This document shows positions 57,001 to 64,000 of a DNA stretch of 64,000 nucleotides, one piece after another. A program made the translations under genes and the position numbers. Positions within the stretch are counted from its first letter, which is position 1, and every line of letters begins with the position of its first letter. The DNA lies in NCBI RefSeq assembly GCF_016093275.1, contig NZ_JAEDAK010000005.1, positions 238,702 to 302,701 of the forward strand, written 5' to 3'. Under the pieces are notes generated by a model. That model was not told where the DNA came from. It worked only from the letters and a program-made list of their open reading frames with translations, and did not search any database. The stretch is from Inhella proteolytica. GTDB lineage: Bacteria; Pseudomonadota; Gammaproteobacteria; Burkholderiales; Burkholderiaceae_C.

Positions 57001-58895
57001 ACGAGATCCGCACGCCGATGAATGCCATCCTGGGCATGCTGGCGCTGCTGCAGCGCACCGCCCTGGACGAGCGCCAGCGCGATTACGCCAGCAAGACCGA
57101 GGCCGCTGCCAAGTCCCTGCTGGGCCTGCTGAACGACGTGCTGGACTTCTCGAAGATCGAGGCCGGCCGCATGAGCCTGGACCCGCAGCCGCTCGACCTC
57201 GCCCGCTTCCTCACCGACCTGGCCACCATCTTCGGCGCCAACCTCGGCAGCAAGCCGGTGGAGCTGCTGTTCGACATCGACAGCCAGCTGCCCAGCAAGG
57301 TGGTGCTGGATGGGCTGCGCCTTCAGCAGGTGCTGATCAACCTGCTGGGCAATGCGCTCAAGTTCACCGAGCGGGGCGAGGTTCGACTCCGCCTGCGCGC
57401 CCAGGCCGTGGACGCCCAGCGCGTCCGGGTTCGCTTCGCGGTGCAGGACACCGGCATCGGCATCGCCCCCGAGGCACAGGAGCGCATCTTCAGCGGCTTC
57501 ACCCAGGCCGAAGGGTCCATCACCCGGCGCTTCGGCGGCACCGGGCTGGGCCTGGCCATCAGCCGCAGCCTCATCCAGCTCATGGGCGGCCGCCTGAGCC
57601 TGCGCAGCGCCCCCGGCCAAGGCAGCTGCTTCGAGTTCGAGCTGGAGCTGCCCCTGCCGGAAGCCGCCCCGGTCCAGGCCGGGCCGGCCGCTCCGTCTCG
57701 GGTCTGCCTGCTCGGCGGCTCCGCGGCCGCAGCGGACGTGGTGACGCGCGCACTGCAGGGCCTGGGCTGGCCGCTCACCCCCGTCGACAGCCTGGAGGCC
57801 CTGCGGAGCCGCCTGGACGCGACGGACGAAGGCCCCGCCGGAGACTCGCTGTGGGTGGTGGACTGGGATGCTGTGGGGGTTGAGCGCGCCACCCGACTTA
57901 CCGCCCTGCTCGAGCATCCGCGCTGCCCGCCCTGCTTCATCCTGGCCCTGGCGGCGCAACGCCCGCAGGCCGAGGCCGCCCTCGGTCGGCATGCGGGGGC
58001 CGTGCTGCCCAAGCCGGTGTTTCCGAGCGCATTCGCGCGTGCCCTCGCACTCCTGCGGCAGGGCCCTCAGTCGGCGCAGGCGACAGGCCCCGCGCCCTCC
58101 AGCCAGCGGCTGGCCGGGCTGCGCCTCATGGTGGTGGAGGACAACCCACTCAACCAGCAAGTGGCGCGTGAGCTGCTCGAGGCCGAGGGAGCGTTGGTCG
58201 AGATTGCGGAACACGGCGGTATCGCCGTCGAACGACTGATCGGCGATGACAGCGTCTGCGATCTGGTGCTGATGGACATGCAGATGCCCGTGATGAACGG
58301 TCTGGATGCCACGCGGGCGATCCGCAGCAACGCCGGTCGAGACACGCTGCCCATCATTGCCATGACCGCCAATGCGCTGGAGAGCGATCGGCAGGTCTGC
58401 CTGGAGGCGGGCATGAACGACCACGTCGGCAAGCCCTTCGACCTCGACCAGCTCATTGCCACCATCCTGCGCTGGGCCACCGTGCGGCGCCCGAAGTCCG
58501 CCGCCGAACGCAAGGCCGAGCTGGCGGGCGACCCGAACGACCCGGCCCTGGCGCTGGCACGCCAGGCCGGCATTGAGGTGGACGCCGCCGTGGCACACAT
58601 GGGCGGCTACCTGCGCATCTACCAGCGCATGCTCAGGACCCTGGTGCGGGAGCTGCCGGAGATCGTGGAACGCCTGCTGCGCGCGCTGGATGAGCCGGCG
58701 GGCGAGGAGCCCGTGCGCCTTGCACATACCCTCAAGGGCAATGCCGCCATGCTCGGGGCGGAGGCACTCTCGCAGCTTGCCGGAGAGGCTCAAACGGCCC
58801 TGGCGGAAACGCCGGCCCAGGCGGGTGCTGTTGTGCGCGCCTTGGCGGCCGAGGCCGGGCGGGTGCTTGAGCACTTCCGCTCACTTGACCCCTGA
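54030..58895 (+). CDS. Large hybrid histidine kinase (CHASE, PAS, HisKA, REC, HPt)
   Basis: A 1621-residue protein starting at TTG 54030, supported by GAGGAG (54019-54024) five bases upstream. Order: two membrane helices flanking a CHASE-type periplasmic domain (about 35-300), several PAS/PAC repeats (about 330-960), HisKA with H991 ([19 protein letters not shown]), HATPase ([38 protein letters not shown]), one divergent receiver-like domain (about 1225-1340), a full receiver (D1416 in [13 protein letters not shown]) and a C-terminal HPt domain (H1566 in [13 protein letters not shown]). This is a complete phosphorelay in one chain. Its final output partner is unknown; CheY-like and c-di-GMP genes surround it. 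Confidence 0.92.
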   Translation: MLKKLLLSRRKSLPLIALLLGLVLALGITLWLRSQILREERQEFERLADLVSRNYAQKLDTPVRGLRGIAAGMSVQGGSFTRAQLRTWMEARRLDEEFPGVRGLGLIERVERAALPAFEAAEREAGWPTFRVKQLNGRAPDPHYVIKTVEPTERNLAAVGLDVGSEPRRRAGIEAAIDSGEPRLSAPIELVQDQAKTPGFLLFLPAYRYGMPAGSVDERRRALLAVPYAPLVAKELFAEVASLAGNRLSLELRGATQGDLVHRVGAPAQAGRMNQTRQFTSLGQTFELRLSSTPELDHAFSLLPAHLAGGLLLLTSIALALWIRQQIGTLQATEDKVSALTRELDRLAAVARRTSNAVIITDPARRIEWVNEGFERITGYTAAEAIGRTPGELLQFEGTSQQELQRLREALNAGKPFRGELLNRGKNGHEYWIELEIQALRDRAGQLSAFLAVESDITERKQQQVALNDLFQRLQLTAEAGGIGLWSMDLGSHRMEWDSSMEAHFGRMPPGRSPNWVWRHHVSRAQRRAVAVRLMQALITGDAFEFELELHTLDQAHKVLQLKGRRVSRKNTGATLLLGVCIDVSAQRRAEQALRANRAFLDRTERVGGVGGWELDLVNHTLVLDDQACLLHGLPPGHTAALREVLRLYPPQARRQLRQALRQAQSSGENFDFVLQAGRAGSGPLQWFRLVGEVEFEHFLPVRLAGAVQDVTQREEMTAALEQSRNLLDSVIASLPSGLSVFDEQERLVLANPLLGQLLQLPAELCRPGQTRVEDMLRYFAQRGDYGPGALDELMEARRRSIYDPQAPDIFMRQVPHGATLEARRATLIGGGVVTTYTDVTARLQAEALARRAGELTRKALELTGTALAIFDGEQQLIEASASFSALTGVPPEQVQAGTSMRALIRAMLQAEEPQRDAVTLKRLSDELMDQLGTEREHRSPEGRVLHVVDGLAGDDYFVSFVVDVTPLAQARAQAESASQAKSAFVANVSHEIRTPMNAILGMLALLQRTALDERQRDYASKTEAAAKSLLGLLNDVLDFSKIEAGRMSLDPQPLDLARFLTDLATIFGANLGSKPVELLFDIDSQLPSKVVLDGLRLQQVLINLLGNALKFTERGEVRLRLRAQAVDAQRVRVRFAVQDTGIGIAPEAQERIFSGFTQAEGSITRRFGGTGLGLAISRSLIQLMGGRLSLRSAPGQGSCFEFELELPLPEAAPVQAGPAAPSRVCLLGGSAAAADVVTRALQGLGWPLTPVDSLEALRSRLDATDEGPAGDSLWVVDWDAVGVERATRLTALLEHPRCPPCFILALAAQRPQAEAALGRHAGAVLPKPVFPSAFARALALLRQGPQSAQATGPAPSSQRLAGLRLMVVEDNPLNQQVARELLEAEGALVEIAEHGGIAVERLIGDDSVCDLVLMDMQMPVMNGLDATRAIRSNAGRDTLPIIAMTANALESDRQVCLEAGMNDHVGKPFDLDQLIATILRWATVRRPKSAAERKAELAGDPNDPALALARQAGIEVDAAVAHMGGYLRIYQRMLRTLVRELPEIVERLLRALDEPAGEEPVRLAHTLKGNAAMLGAEALSQLAGEAQTALAETPAQAGAVVRALAAEAGRVLEHFRSLDP

Positions 58896-58923
58896 GACCA
58901 GGGGCGCGCAGCGCAGTCGGGAC

Positions 58924-60423
58924 CTAGAAGAAGTCGATGCCGCCGGAGGGCGCCGTGGCGGAGCGATCACGCAACTGCACGGCCTCCTGGGCAGCCTGTT
59001 GCGCCAAGCTGGCGGCTGCCTGGGTTTGTTGCAGCAATTGAGCCACCTGGTCGTCGTTGCCCAGGCGGAAGCTGGAGAGCACCTCGGCCAAGCGGGCCGC
59101 CTCCTGCAGCAAAGACGCTGCGATCTCGCTGGCCCGCACCGCCACATCCAAGTTGCGCGTGGTCACCAAGTCCAGCTCCTTGACGGAAGAGGTGACCACG
59201 TCAATCGATGCCGCATGTTCCGCCGAATCGGCCGTCAGGGACTCAAAGGCCCGCCCGACTCCAATGACCGATTGCACCAGCTCGTTCATCTGGCTGCCCG
59301 CATGTTCGGCTTCGCGCGTGCCGCGCTCCACGGTTTCCAGCGAGGCCGTGATGAGCTGCTTGATCTCCTTGGCCGCCTCAGAGCTGCGCCCCGCCAGCAT
59401 GCGGACTTCCGCTGCCACCACGGCAAAGCCACGGCCGGCATCGCCCGCACGTGCGGCCTCCACCGCCGCGTTCAGCGCCAGGATGTTCGTTTGGAAGGCG
59501 ATGCCGTCGATGGTGCCGATGATCTCGGTGATCTTGCGCGAGGAGGCATCGATGTCCCGCATGGTGGTGACCAGGCGCCCCACGGCCAAGCCGCCTTGCT
59601 CGGCCTGGCCACTGGCCTCGCCGGCCAGCTTCTTGGCCTCGCCCGACGCCCGCGCACTTTCCTGCACGATGACGTTGATCTGCTCCAGGCTCATCGCCGC
59701 GTCTTCCAGGCCCTTGGCCGTCTGCTCGGTGCGCTCGCGCAGCTCCACCGCGCTGTGGCCCAGCTCGTCGGACACCTGATGGATGGAGAGCGTGGCCTCA
59801 CGGACCAGCCCCAGGGCCTCGGCCATGCGTTGCTGCACCTGCTTGAGCCGCACCCCCATGGTGGATTCCGCCCGCACCACATCCAGGTTCAGGCGGATCG
59901 GGCCTTCGCGCCCCATGGCATTGACCAGGAACTCCAACTCGAAGCGCTCGTTCGCTTCCAGGTCCATGCGATGGGCCAGCAGCGCCAAGCCGGCGGTCAA
60001 GGCCAGCAGCAGCAGGATGTTGGTGATCTCGGTCTGCCCGAAGGCCAGCCGTCCGACGGCACTGACAGCACCCGCCAGGGCCAGCACCCGCCAGTCGCGG
60101 TAGGGCAGCAGCAGGGCCAGCAGCACCGGCAGGGCCGCACCGTAGGCGCGATCGCCCAGCGGCACACGCGCAAAAGCCTCGATGAAGACCAGCAGCAGCC
60201 CCCCCAGGATGGCCAGGCCGGAGCGGGCCAAGAAGCTGCCGCCCTGGGTCTGGCGCAGCCACCAGGCCAGCGCCAGGAACGCGGCGCCCAGGCCCATCAG
60301 CGTCCATTGCATCGACTTGCCCCAAGCCCCCAACATCAGCAGCACCGACAGGAAGCTGACCAAGGCCGCCATCAAGAGATCGTGGGCGCGCAATCCTGCA
60401 GTCGAAGTCGGGAGGGGTTTCAC
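58924..60423 (-). CDS. Methyl-accepting chemotaxis protein with multi-pass N-terminal membrane domain
   Basis: A 499-residue receptor. The first 150 residues contain about five or six hydrophobic helices with short loops rather than the usual periplasmic ligand domain, so sensing may be within the membrane. A signalling domain follows, with the conserved hairpin tip GIAFQTNILALNAAVEAARAG and RGFAVVAAEVRMLAGRS. No HAMP is visible and no NWETF-like C-terminal methyl-transferase tether is present (the tail ends GIDFF). It is convergent with the hybrid kinase and divergent from the CheY-like gene, and probably signals with nearby che proteins. Confidence 0.92.
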   Translation of the reverse strand: MKPLPTSTAGLRAHDLLMAALVSFLSVLLMLGAWGKSMQWTLMGLGAAFLALAWWLRQTQGGSFLARSGLAILGGLLLVFIEAFARVPLGDRAYGAALPVLLALLLPYRDWRVLALAGAVSAVGRLAFGQTEITNILLLLALTAGLALLAHRMDLEANERFELEFLVNAMGREGPIRLNLDVVRAESTMGVRLKQVQQRMAEALGLVREATLSIHQVSDELGHSAVELRERTEQTAKGLEDAAMSLEQINVIVQESARASGEAKKLAGEASGQAEQGGLAVGRLVTTMRDIDASSRKITEIIGTIDGIAFQTNILALNAAVEAARAGDAGRGFAVVAAEVRMLAGRSSEAAKEIKQLITASLETVERGTREAEHAGSQMNELVQSVIGVGRAFESLTADSAEHAASIDVVTSSVKELDLVTTRNLDVAVRASEIAASLLQEAARLAEVLSSFRLGNDDQVAQLLQQTQAAASLAQQAAQEAVQLRDRSATAPSGGIDFF

Positions 60424-60515
60424 GGCATTCCTGGGCGATATGGCGATCTGATGCTAGCCGAGCCCCTGTGTGGATGAGGCATGATTCCAGTCAGCAAATT
60501 CCCGGCCTCACCCCT

Positions 60516-60878
60516 ATGAAACGCGTGCTCATTGTTGAAGATCAAGAAGACATCCGTGAGCTGGTTCGCGTCACGCTGGAATTCGAGGATTACGACATCC
60601 ACGAGGCCAGCAACGGCCCGGACGGATTGGCTGCCGCGCAGCGCCTGGCGCCGGACCTGATCCTCCTGGACGTGATGATGCCGGGGGGCATGGATGGCCT
60701 GCAGGTCTGCAAGGCCATCAAGTCCGACCCGCGGCTGCGCCGCACGAAGGTGGTGCTGCTGACCGCGCGCACGGAGCGCACCGATCGCCAGGCCGGCAGC
60801 CAGGCCGGTGCCGACGAGTACCTGGTCAAGCCCTTCAGCCCGCTCGAAGTGCTGACGGTGGTTCAGCGCTTGATCTGA
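60516..60878 (+). CDS. Single-domain response regulator (CheY-like)
   Basis: A 120-residue receiver: E8/D9 acidic pocket (VEDQED), phospho-acceptor D52 in LILLDVMMPGGMDG, T83 and K105. The extra GG insertion after MMP is typical of stand-alone regulators of the CheY-like/DivK type. No output domain. The ATG at 60516 fits best; a longer frame from GTG 60468 has poor composition. It lies between the divergent receptor and the convergent cheB, so it may receive phosphate from the hybrid kinase or from a CheA outside the window. Confidence 0.85.
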   Translation: MKRVLIVEDQEDIRELVRVTLEFEDYDIHEASNGPDGLAAAQRLAPDLILLDVMMPGGMDGLQVCKAIKSDPRLRRTKVVLLTARTERTDRQAGSQAGADEYLVKPFSPLEVLTVVQRLI

Positions 60879-60912
60879 ACGGCGGCGCGGCGCTCCCCGA
60901 GCCTGCGCCGTC

Positions 60913-61992
60913 TCAGGCCGGCTTGATCTGTCGCTGGATCGCCGCCGCAATCCCCTCCAAGTCCAGCACCTGCACCGCGGCCCCCAGCTCAAAGGCCGCC
61001 TTGGGCATGCCGTACACCACGCAGCTGGCCTCGTCCTGCGCCGCGGTGTAGGCGCCGGCCCGCCGCATCTCCAGCAGGCCGCGCGCACCGTCGTCCCCCA
61101 TGCCGGTGAGCAGCACCCCGATGGCGTTGCGCCCCGCCACCTGGGCCACGGACTTGAAGAGCACATCCACCGAGGGCTTGTGGTGGTTCACCAGCGGGCC
61201 GTCGCGAACCTCCACCTGGTACTGCGCGCCGCTGGCACGCAGCTGCATGTGGCGCCCGCCCGGTGCGATCAACACCCGGCCGGCCAGCACGCGCTCGCCG
61301 TCCACCGCCTCGCGCACATCCAGGCCACTGACCCGGGCCAGGCGCTGCGCGAAGCTGGCCGTGAAGCCGGCCGGCATGTGCTGCACCAGGACGATGCCGG
61401 CGCCCATGTCGCGCGGCAGCTGGCAGAGCAGGGACTCAAAAGTCTGCACCCCACCGGTGGAGGCGCCCACGGCGATGACGCGGTCGGTGGTCTGTGCCAG
61501 CGGCATGGCAGGCGCGGCGCGCACGGGCGCCGCGCTGGAAGGCATGCTTGGCGCCGCGGTGGGGGCCGAGAAGCGCACCAAGGCCTTCAGGCTGGCCCGC
61601 TTGGCCGCCCTGACCGCTGGCACCAGCCCGTTGTCCTGGTCTTCCAGGAAATTCTTCAGACCCAGCTTGGGCTTGGTGACGAAACCCACCGCGCCGGCGG
61701 CGAGAGCCTGCAGCGTGGTCTCCGCGCCGGCCTCGGTCAGCGTCGAGCACATCACCACCGGCAGCGGGTGCTCCGCCATCAGCTGCCGCAGGAAGCTGAG
61801 CCCATCCATGCGCGGCATCTCGACGTCCAGGACGATCACATCCGGCCAGTCGGCCTGCAGCTTCGGCCACGCAAACAGCGGGTCGCTGGCGGTGATGGTG
61901 ACCTGCATGCCGGCCGCCTCCAGCAACGCGCTCAGGTGCTTGCGGACCACGGCGCTGTCATCAATGATGGCGACGCGAATCGGTGGGTTCAT
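60913..61992 (-). CDS. cheB: CheB methylesterase (chemoreceptor glutamate methylesterase)
   Basis: A 359-residue protein with a receiver domain (D56 in VIVLDVEMPRMDG), a linker of about 40 residues, and the CheB esterase domain. The catalytic triad is S178 (AVGASTGGVQ), H205 (VLVQHMPAG) and D300 (LLTGMGDDG). It removes methyl groups from chemoreceptors and deamidates glutamines in adaptation. It overlaps the upstream cheD stop by ATGA (61989-61992). Length and motif order are normal. Confidence 0.96.
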   Translation of the reverse strand: MNPPIRVAIIDDSAVVRKHLSALLEAAGMQVTITASDPLFAWPKLQADWPDVIVLDVEMPRMDGLSFLRQLMAEHPLPVVMCSTLTEAGAETTLQALAAGAVGFVTKPKLGLKNFLEDQDNGLVPAVRAAKRASLKALVRFSAPTAAPSMPSSAAPVRAAPAMPLAQTTDRVIAVGASTGGVQTFESLLCQLPRDMGAGIVLVQHMPAGFTASFAQRLARVSGLDVREAVDGERVLAGRVLIAPGGRHMQLRASGAQYQVEVRDGPLVNHHKPSVDVLFKSVAQVAGRNAIGVLLTGMGDDGARGLLEMRRAGAYTAAQDEASCVVYGMPKAAFELGAAVQVLDLEGIAAAIQRQIKPA

Positions 61993-62519
61993 GGCAGCTT
62001 GGGCGGCAGCGAGTTCACGGACGGGCCGCGGCGCACCGTCACCAGGCCCTCGGGCAGTTTGAGGCTGACCGTGCGCGGCACGGTGTCGCCCACGTCCACG
62101 CCCTGCAACTGGAAGCCGTACTGGTCGAGCAGGGACCAGCCCTGTTCGATGTTGCGCTCGCCGACGTTGAACTTGACCTTCATGCCGTCGGGCAAGGTGT
62201 CCGCGCCGCCGTACAGATGGGCGTGGTAGTCCTGCGGGTGGGTGCCGTGCAGGCGAATCTTCTGCAGCAGCAGCTCCAGCGCCTCGTCGCCGAAGCGGCC
62301 GTCCAGCGGCTCTCCGCTGCGCCGCGTGCGGCTGGGCAGCAGGTAGTGGCACATGCCGCCCAGGCCCTTCTGCGGATGCCAGAGCGTGATGGCCACGCAG
62401 GAGCCCAGCAGCGTCACCAGATTGCCCTGCGGCCCGAAATGCCATTGCCCCGGCAGCAGGTTCAGCGTCTGCGCGGGCTTGCCCGGTGCGGGGAAGGGCG
62501 GACGGGTCGGTTCAGGCAT
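61989..62519 (-). CDS. cheD: CheD chemoreceptor glutamine deamidase
   Basis: A 176-residue protein with the CheD signature: LVTLLGSCVAITLWHPQKG (catalytic Cys) and GGMCHYLLPSR (catalytic His), followed by LYGGAD and FNVGERN. CheD deamidates receptor glutamines and in some bacteria stimulates CheC. It overlaps cheB by 4 bp and cheR by 8 bp, so cheR-cheD-cheB is one coupled operon. Confidence 0.95.
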   Translation of the reverse strand: MPEPTRPPFPAPGKPAQTLNLLPGQWHFGPQGNLVTLLGSCVAITLWHPQKGLGGMCHYLLPSRTRRSGEPLDGRFGDEALELLLQKIRLHGTHPQDYHAHLYGGADTLPDGMKVKFNVGERNIEQGWSLLDQYGFQLQGVDVGDTVPRTVSLKLPEGLVTVRRGPSVNSLPPKLP

Positions 62520-63348
62520 GCTGGTAAGTGGCTGGCGCCACGGTGCGCAGGGGCAGGTTCAGGTTCGTCAAGGACTCGGCATGCCCCACATACAAGACGC
62601 CGTCGGGTTTGAGCTTCTCGATCACCCGGCGCACGATGGCGGCCTTGGCCTCGGCATCGAAGTAGATCAGCACATTGCGCAGGAAGATCACGTCGAACTC
62701 GGGCAGTTCCGGCGGCAGGGGCTGCATGAGGTTGGCGCACAGGAACTGCACATGCGCACGCACCGGGCGGGCGATGAGCAGCTGCCCCTCGTAAGGCCCA
62801 TGCCCCTTGAGGCAGTAGTCCTTCAGGTAGGGCTCCGGCACATTGCGGGCCCGCTCCAGGGAGTACAGGGCCTTCTGGGCCGCCGCCACCATGGCGGTGC
62901 TGAGGTCCGTGCCGATGACCCGCCAGGCCGCCGTGAGGCCCAGGCATTCCGCCAGCAGCATGGCAATCGAGTAGGCCTCCTCACCCGAAGAGGACGCAGC
63001 GCTCCACACCGTCCACTCCGCCGTCTTGGCACGGGCCTTGGTGCGCGCCCGCAGCTCATCGAAGTGCTGCGGCTCGCGGAAGAAGTAGGTCTCGTTGGTG
63101 GTGAGCCGATCGATCACGTCGACCAGCACGCGCTCGCTCACCTGGCCCTTGATGACGCGTTGCGCGAAGGTTTCGACATCGGCCGCCCCATGGTCGAGCG
63201 CCAGCTTTTGCAGGCGCCCGAACACCAGGGCCTGCTTGCTCTCCACGAGCCGGATGCCCGAGGTGCGCTGGAACAGCTCGGTGATGGCGGCGAAGGTCTC
63301 GGGGCGAAGCTGCTGTGCCACGCGCTCAATCGGCTTGCGCCGCTCCAA
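62512..63348 (-). CDS. cheR: CheR chemoreceptor methyltransferase
   Basis: A 278-residue protein with an N-terminal helical CheR domain and a SAM-binding methyltransferase domain. NETYFFREPQHFDEL opens the core, WSAASSSGEEAYSIAMLL is the SAM motif, and VIFLRNVLIYFDAEAK is the post-motif strand. It methylates receptor glutamates in adaptation, opposite CheB. Start overlaps cheW end by 23 bp. Confidence 0.96.
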   Translation of the reverse strand: MERRKPIERVAQQLRPETFAAITELFQRTSGIRLVESKQALVFGRLQKLALDHGAADVETFAQRVIKGQVSERVLVDVIDRLTTNETYFFREPQHFDELRARTKARAKTAEWTVWSAASSSGEEAYSIAMLLAECLGLTAAWRVIGTDLSTAMVAAAQKALYSLERARNVPEPYLKDYCLKGHGPYEGQLLIARPVRAHVQFLCANLMQPLPPELPEFDVIFLRNVLIYFDAEAKAAIVRRVIEKLKPDGVLYVGHAESLTNLNLPLRTVAPATYQHA

Positions 63349-63829
63349 TCAGTTCGCACAGCTGCTCGGGGTGCAGGATCTGCTCGAGATTGAGCACCGC
63401 GGAGTAGCCGCCCGGCAGGTTCACCATGCCCAGCACCAGGCCGGCCGGAATGCGCACGCCCAGCGTGGGCACCGGCTCCAGCTGGTCGGCACGCACCTCC
63501 AGCACCTCGAACACGCTGTCCACGAGCATTCCCGCCGTCAGGCGCTCCCGCTCGGCGTCACCCTCGAGGCCCACCACCACGATGGCGCTGCGCCGCTCGA
63601 TCTGGGTGGGGGCCATGCCGAAGCGCGCCGCCAGGTCGATCACCGGCACCACCGCGCCCCGCAGGTTCATCACGCCCCGCAGCAGCGCGGGCGAGCGCGG
63701 GATGACCGTGAGCGCGCCGACCTCCAGGATCTCGTGCACCGCCTCGATGGGAACCAGCAGGGACTCGCCCGCCGCGGCCAGACGGAGCATCTGCCGCACG
63801 GGTTGCGAATGGAAAGCGCCCCCCTGCAT
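63326..63829 (-). CDS. cheW: CheW coupling protein
   Basis: A 167-residue CheW. Marks are VPIEAVHEILEVGALTVIPR, GVMNLRGAVVPVIDLAARFG and DSVFEVLEVRADQLEP. It joins receptors to a CheA kinase, which is not in the window. It is somewhat longer than the usual 150 residues because of an N-terminal stretch of about 14 residues. It is the first complete gene of the leftward che operon. Confidence 0.93.
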   Translation of the reverse strand: MQGGAFHSQPVRQMLRLAAAGESLLVPIEAVHEILEVGALTVIPRSPALLRGVMNLRGAVVPVIDLAARFGMAPTQIERRSAIVVVGLEGDAERERLTAGMLVDSVFEVLEVRADQLEPVPTLGVRIPAGLVLGMVNLPGGYSAVLNLEQILHPEQLCELIGAAQAD

Positions 63830-63831
63830 GG

Positions 63832-64000
63832 TCAGAAGCGCCCGAAGTAGGACTCGTCCACTTCGCTCTCCGGCGCCCGGGCGGTGCGCTGCGGCGCCTT
63901 GGCAGCAAGCGGAGGGCGACCCCGCGCCGGGGCCGGTTGCGCCGCGGCCGGCCGCCCTGGCGGCAGGCTGCGCGCACGCGGGGCGGCAGGCGCCGGCTCG
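63832..64000 (-). CDS. C-terminal end of an upstream gene, probably a chemoreceptor
   Basis: The last 55 codons of a frame that ends with TGA at 63832-63834, 2 bp before the cheW start. The tail is Pro/Ala/Arg-rich and ends ESEVDESYFGRF. A flexible tail ending in aromatic residues could serve as a CheR/CheB tether of a methyl-accepting chemotaxis protein, which commonly precedes cheW. The diagnostic signalling domain would lie outside the window, so identity is inferred from position and the tail only. Confidence 0.45.
   Translation of the reverse strand, partial: EPAPAAPRARSLPPGRPAAAQPAPARGRPPLAAKAPQRTARAPESEVDESYFGRF

Overview
The window is uniformly GC-rich and looks like a chromosomal segment of a Burkholderiales bacterium, most like the Roseateles/Pelomonas/Rubrivivax side of the order. 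This placement is inferred from gene content (an rsmB - DUF4390 - NtrY-like - NtrX-like run, DUF1800/DUF1501 pair, many c-di-GMP and chemotaxis genes), not from a database search. Most genes are housekeeping or environmental sensing genes, packed in short operons with ATGA or TTGA overlaps.

Layout. 1-5713: the 5' end of folE, a flavodoxin-fold oxidoreductase, then rsmB, a DUF4390 protein and an NtrY/NtrX-like two-component pair. 5731-6087: a tRNA cluster (Phe, Gly, Thr). 6125-16822: an RNA-type methyltransferase, an esterase, a LysE exporter with a convergent AraC regulator, a PD40 propeller protein, an HD-GYP protein, two TPR proteins, a LysR regulator divergent from a degenerate metallo-beta-lactamase-fold protein, and a TerB-like protein. 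16963-21447: a sigma-54-type promoter in front of DUF1800, DUF1501 and an AraC regulator. 21572-27323: a periplasmic binding protein, an EF-hand-like protein, a 919-residue protein joining four hydrolase-related domains, and a GNAT acetyltransferase.

27460-36492 is an accessory island: an orphan vgrG with a C-terminal extension, a phospholipase D effector, an exported protein overlapping it by ATGA that is the likely immunity protein, a scar of a second vgrG, and an orphan membrane protein. Base composition drops visibly from the 3' end of vgrG onward, which fits a swapped effector-immunity module. No other type VI secretion genes are in the window.

36573-46608 returns to core genes: uvrA, a GGDEF-EAL protein, an AmpG-like permease, an M48 protease, a peptide-type binding protein and a glyoxalase-II-like hydrolase. 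46681-52602 holds the most interesting system: a six-gene leftward operon (SPFH/band-7 protein, NAD-kinase-like protein, KptA RNA 2'-phosphotransferase, HAD phosphatase, ADP-ribosylglycohydrolase, DUF1152 protein) divergent from an NrtR-type Nudix regulator, with two matching palindromic sites between them. Together they suggest an NAD+/ADP-ribose-responsive RNA-end repair or stress system.

52647-64000 is a signalling block: an HD-GYP phosphodiesterase, a 1621-residue hybrid histidine kinase, a membrane chemoreceptor, a CheY-like regulator, and a leftward cheW-cheR-cheD-cheB operon preceded by the 3' end of another gene that is probably a chemoreceptor.
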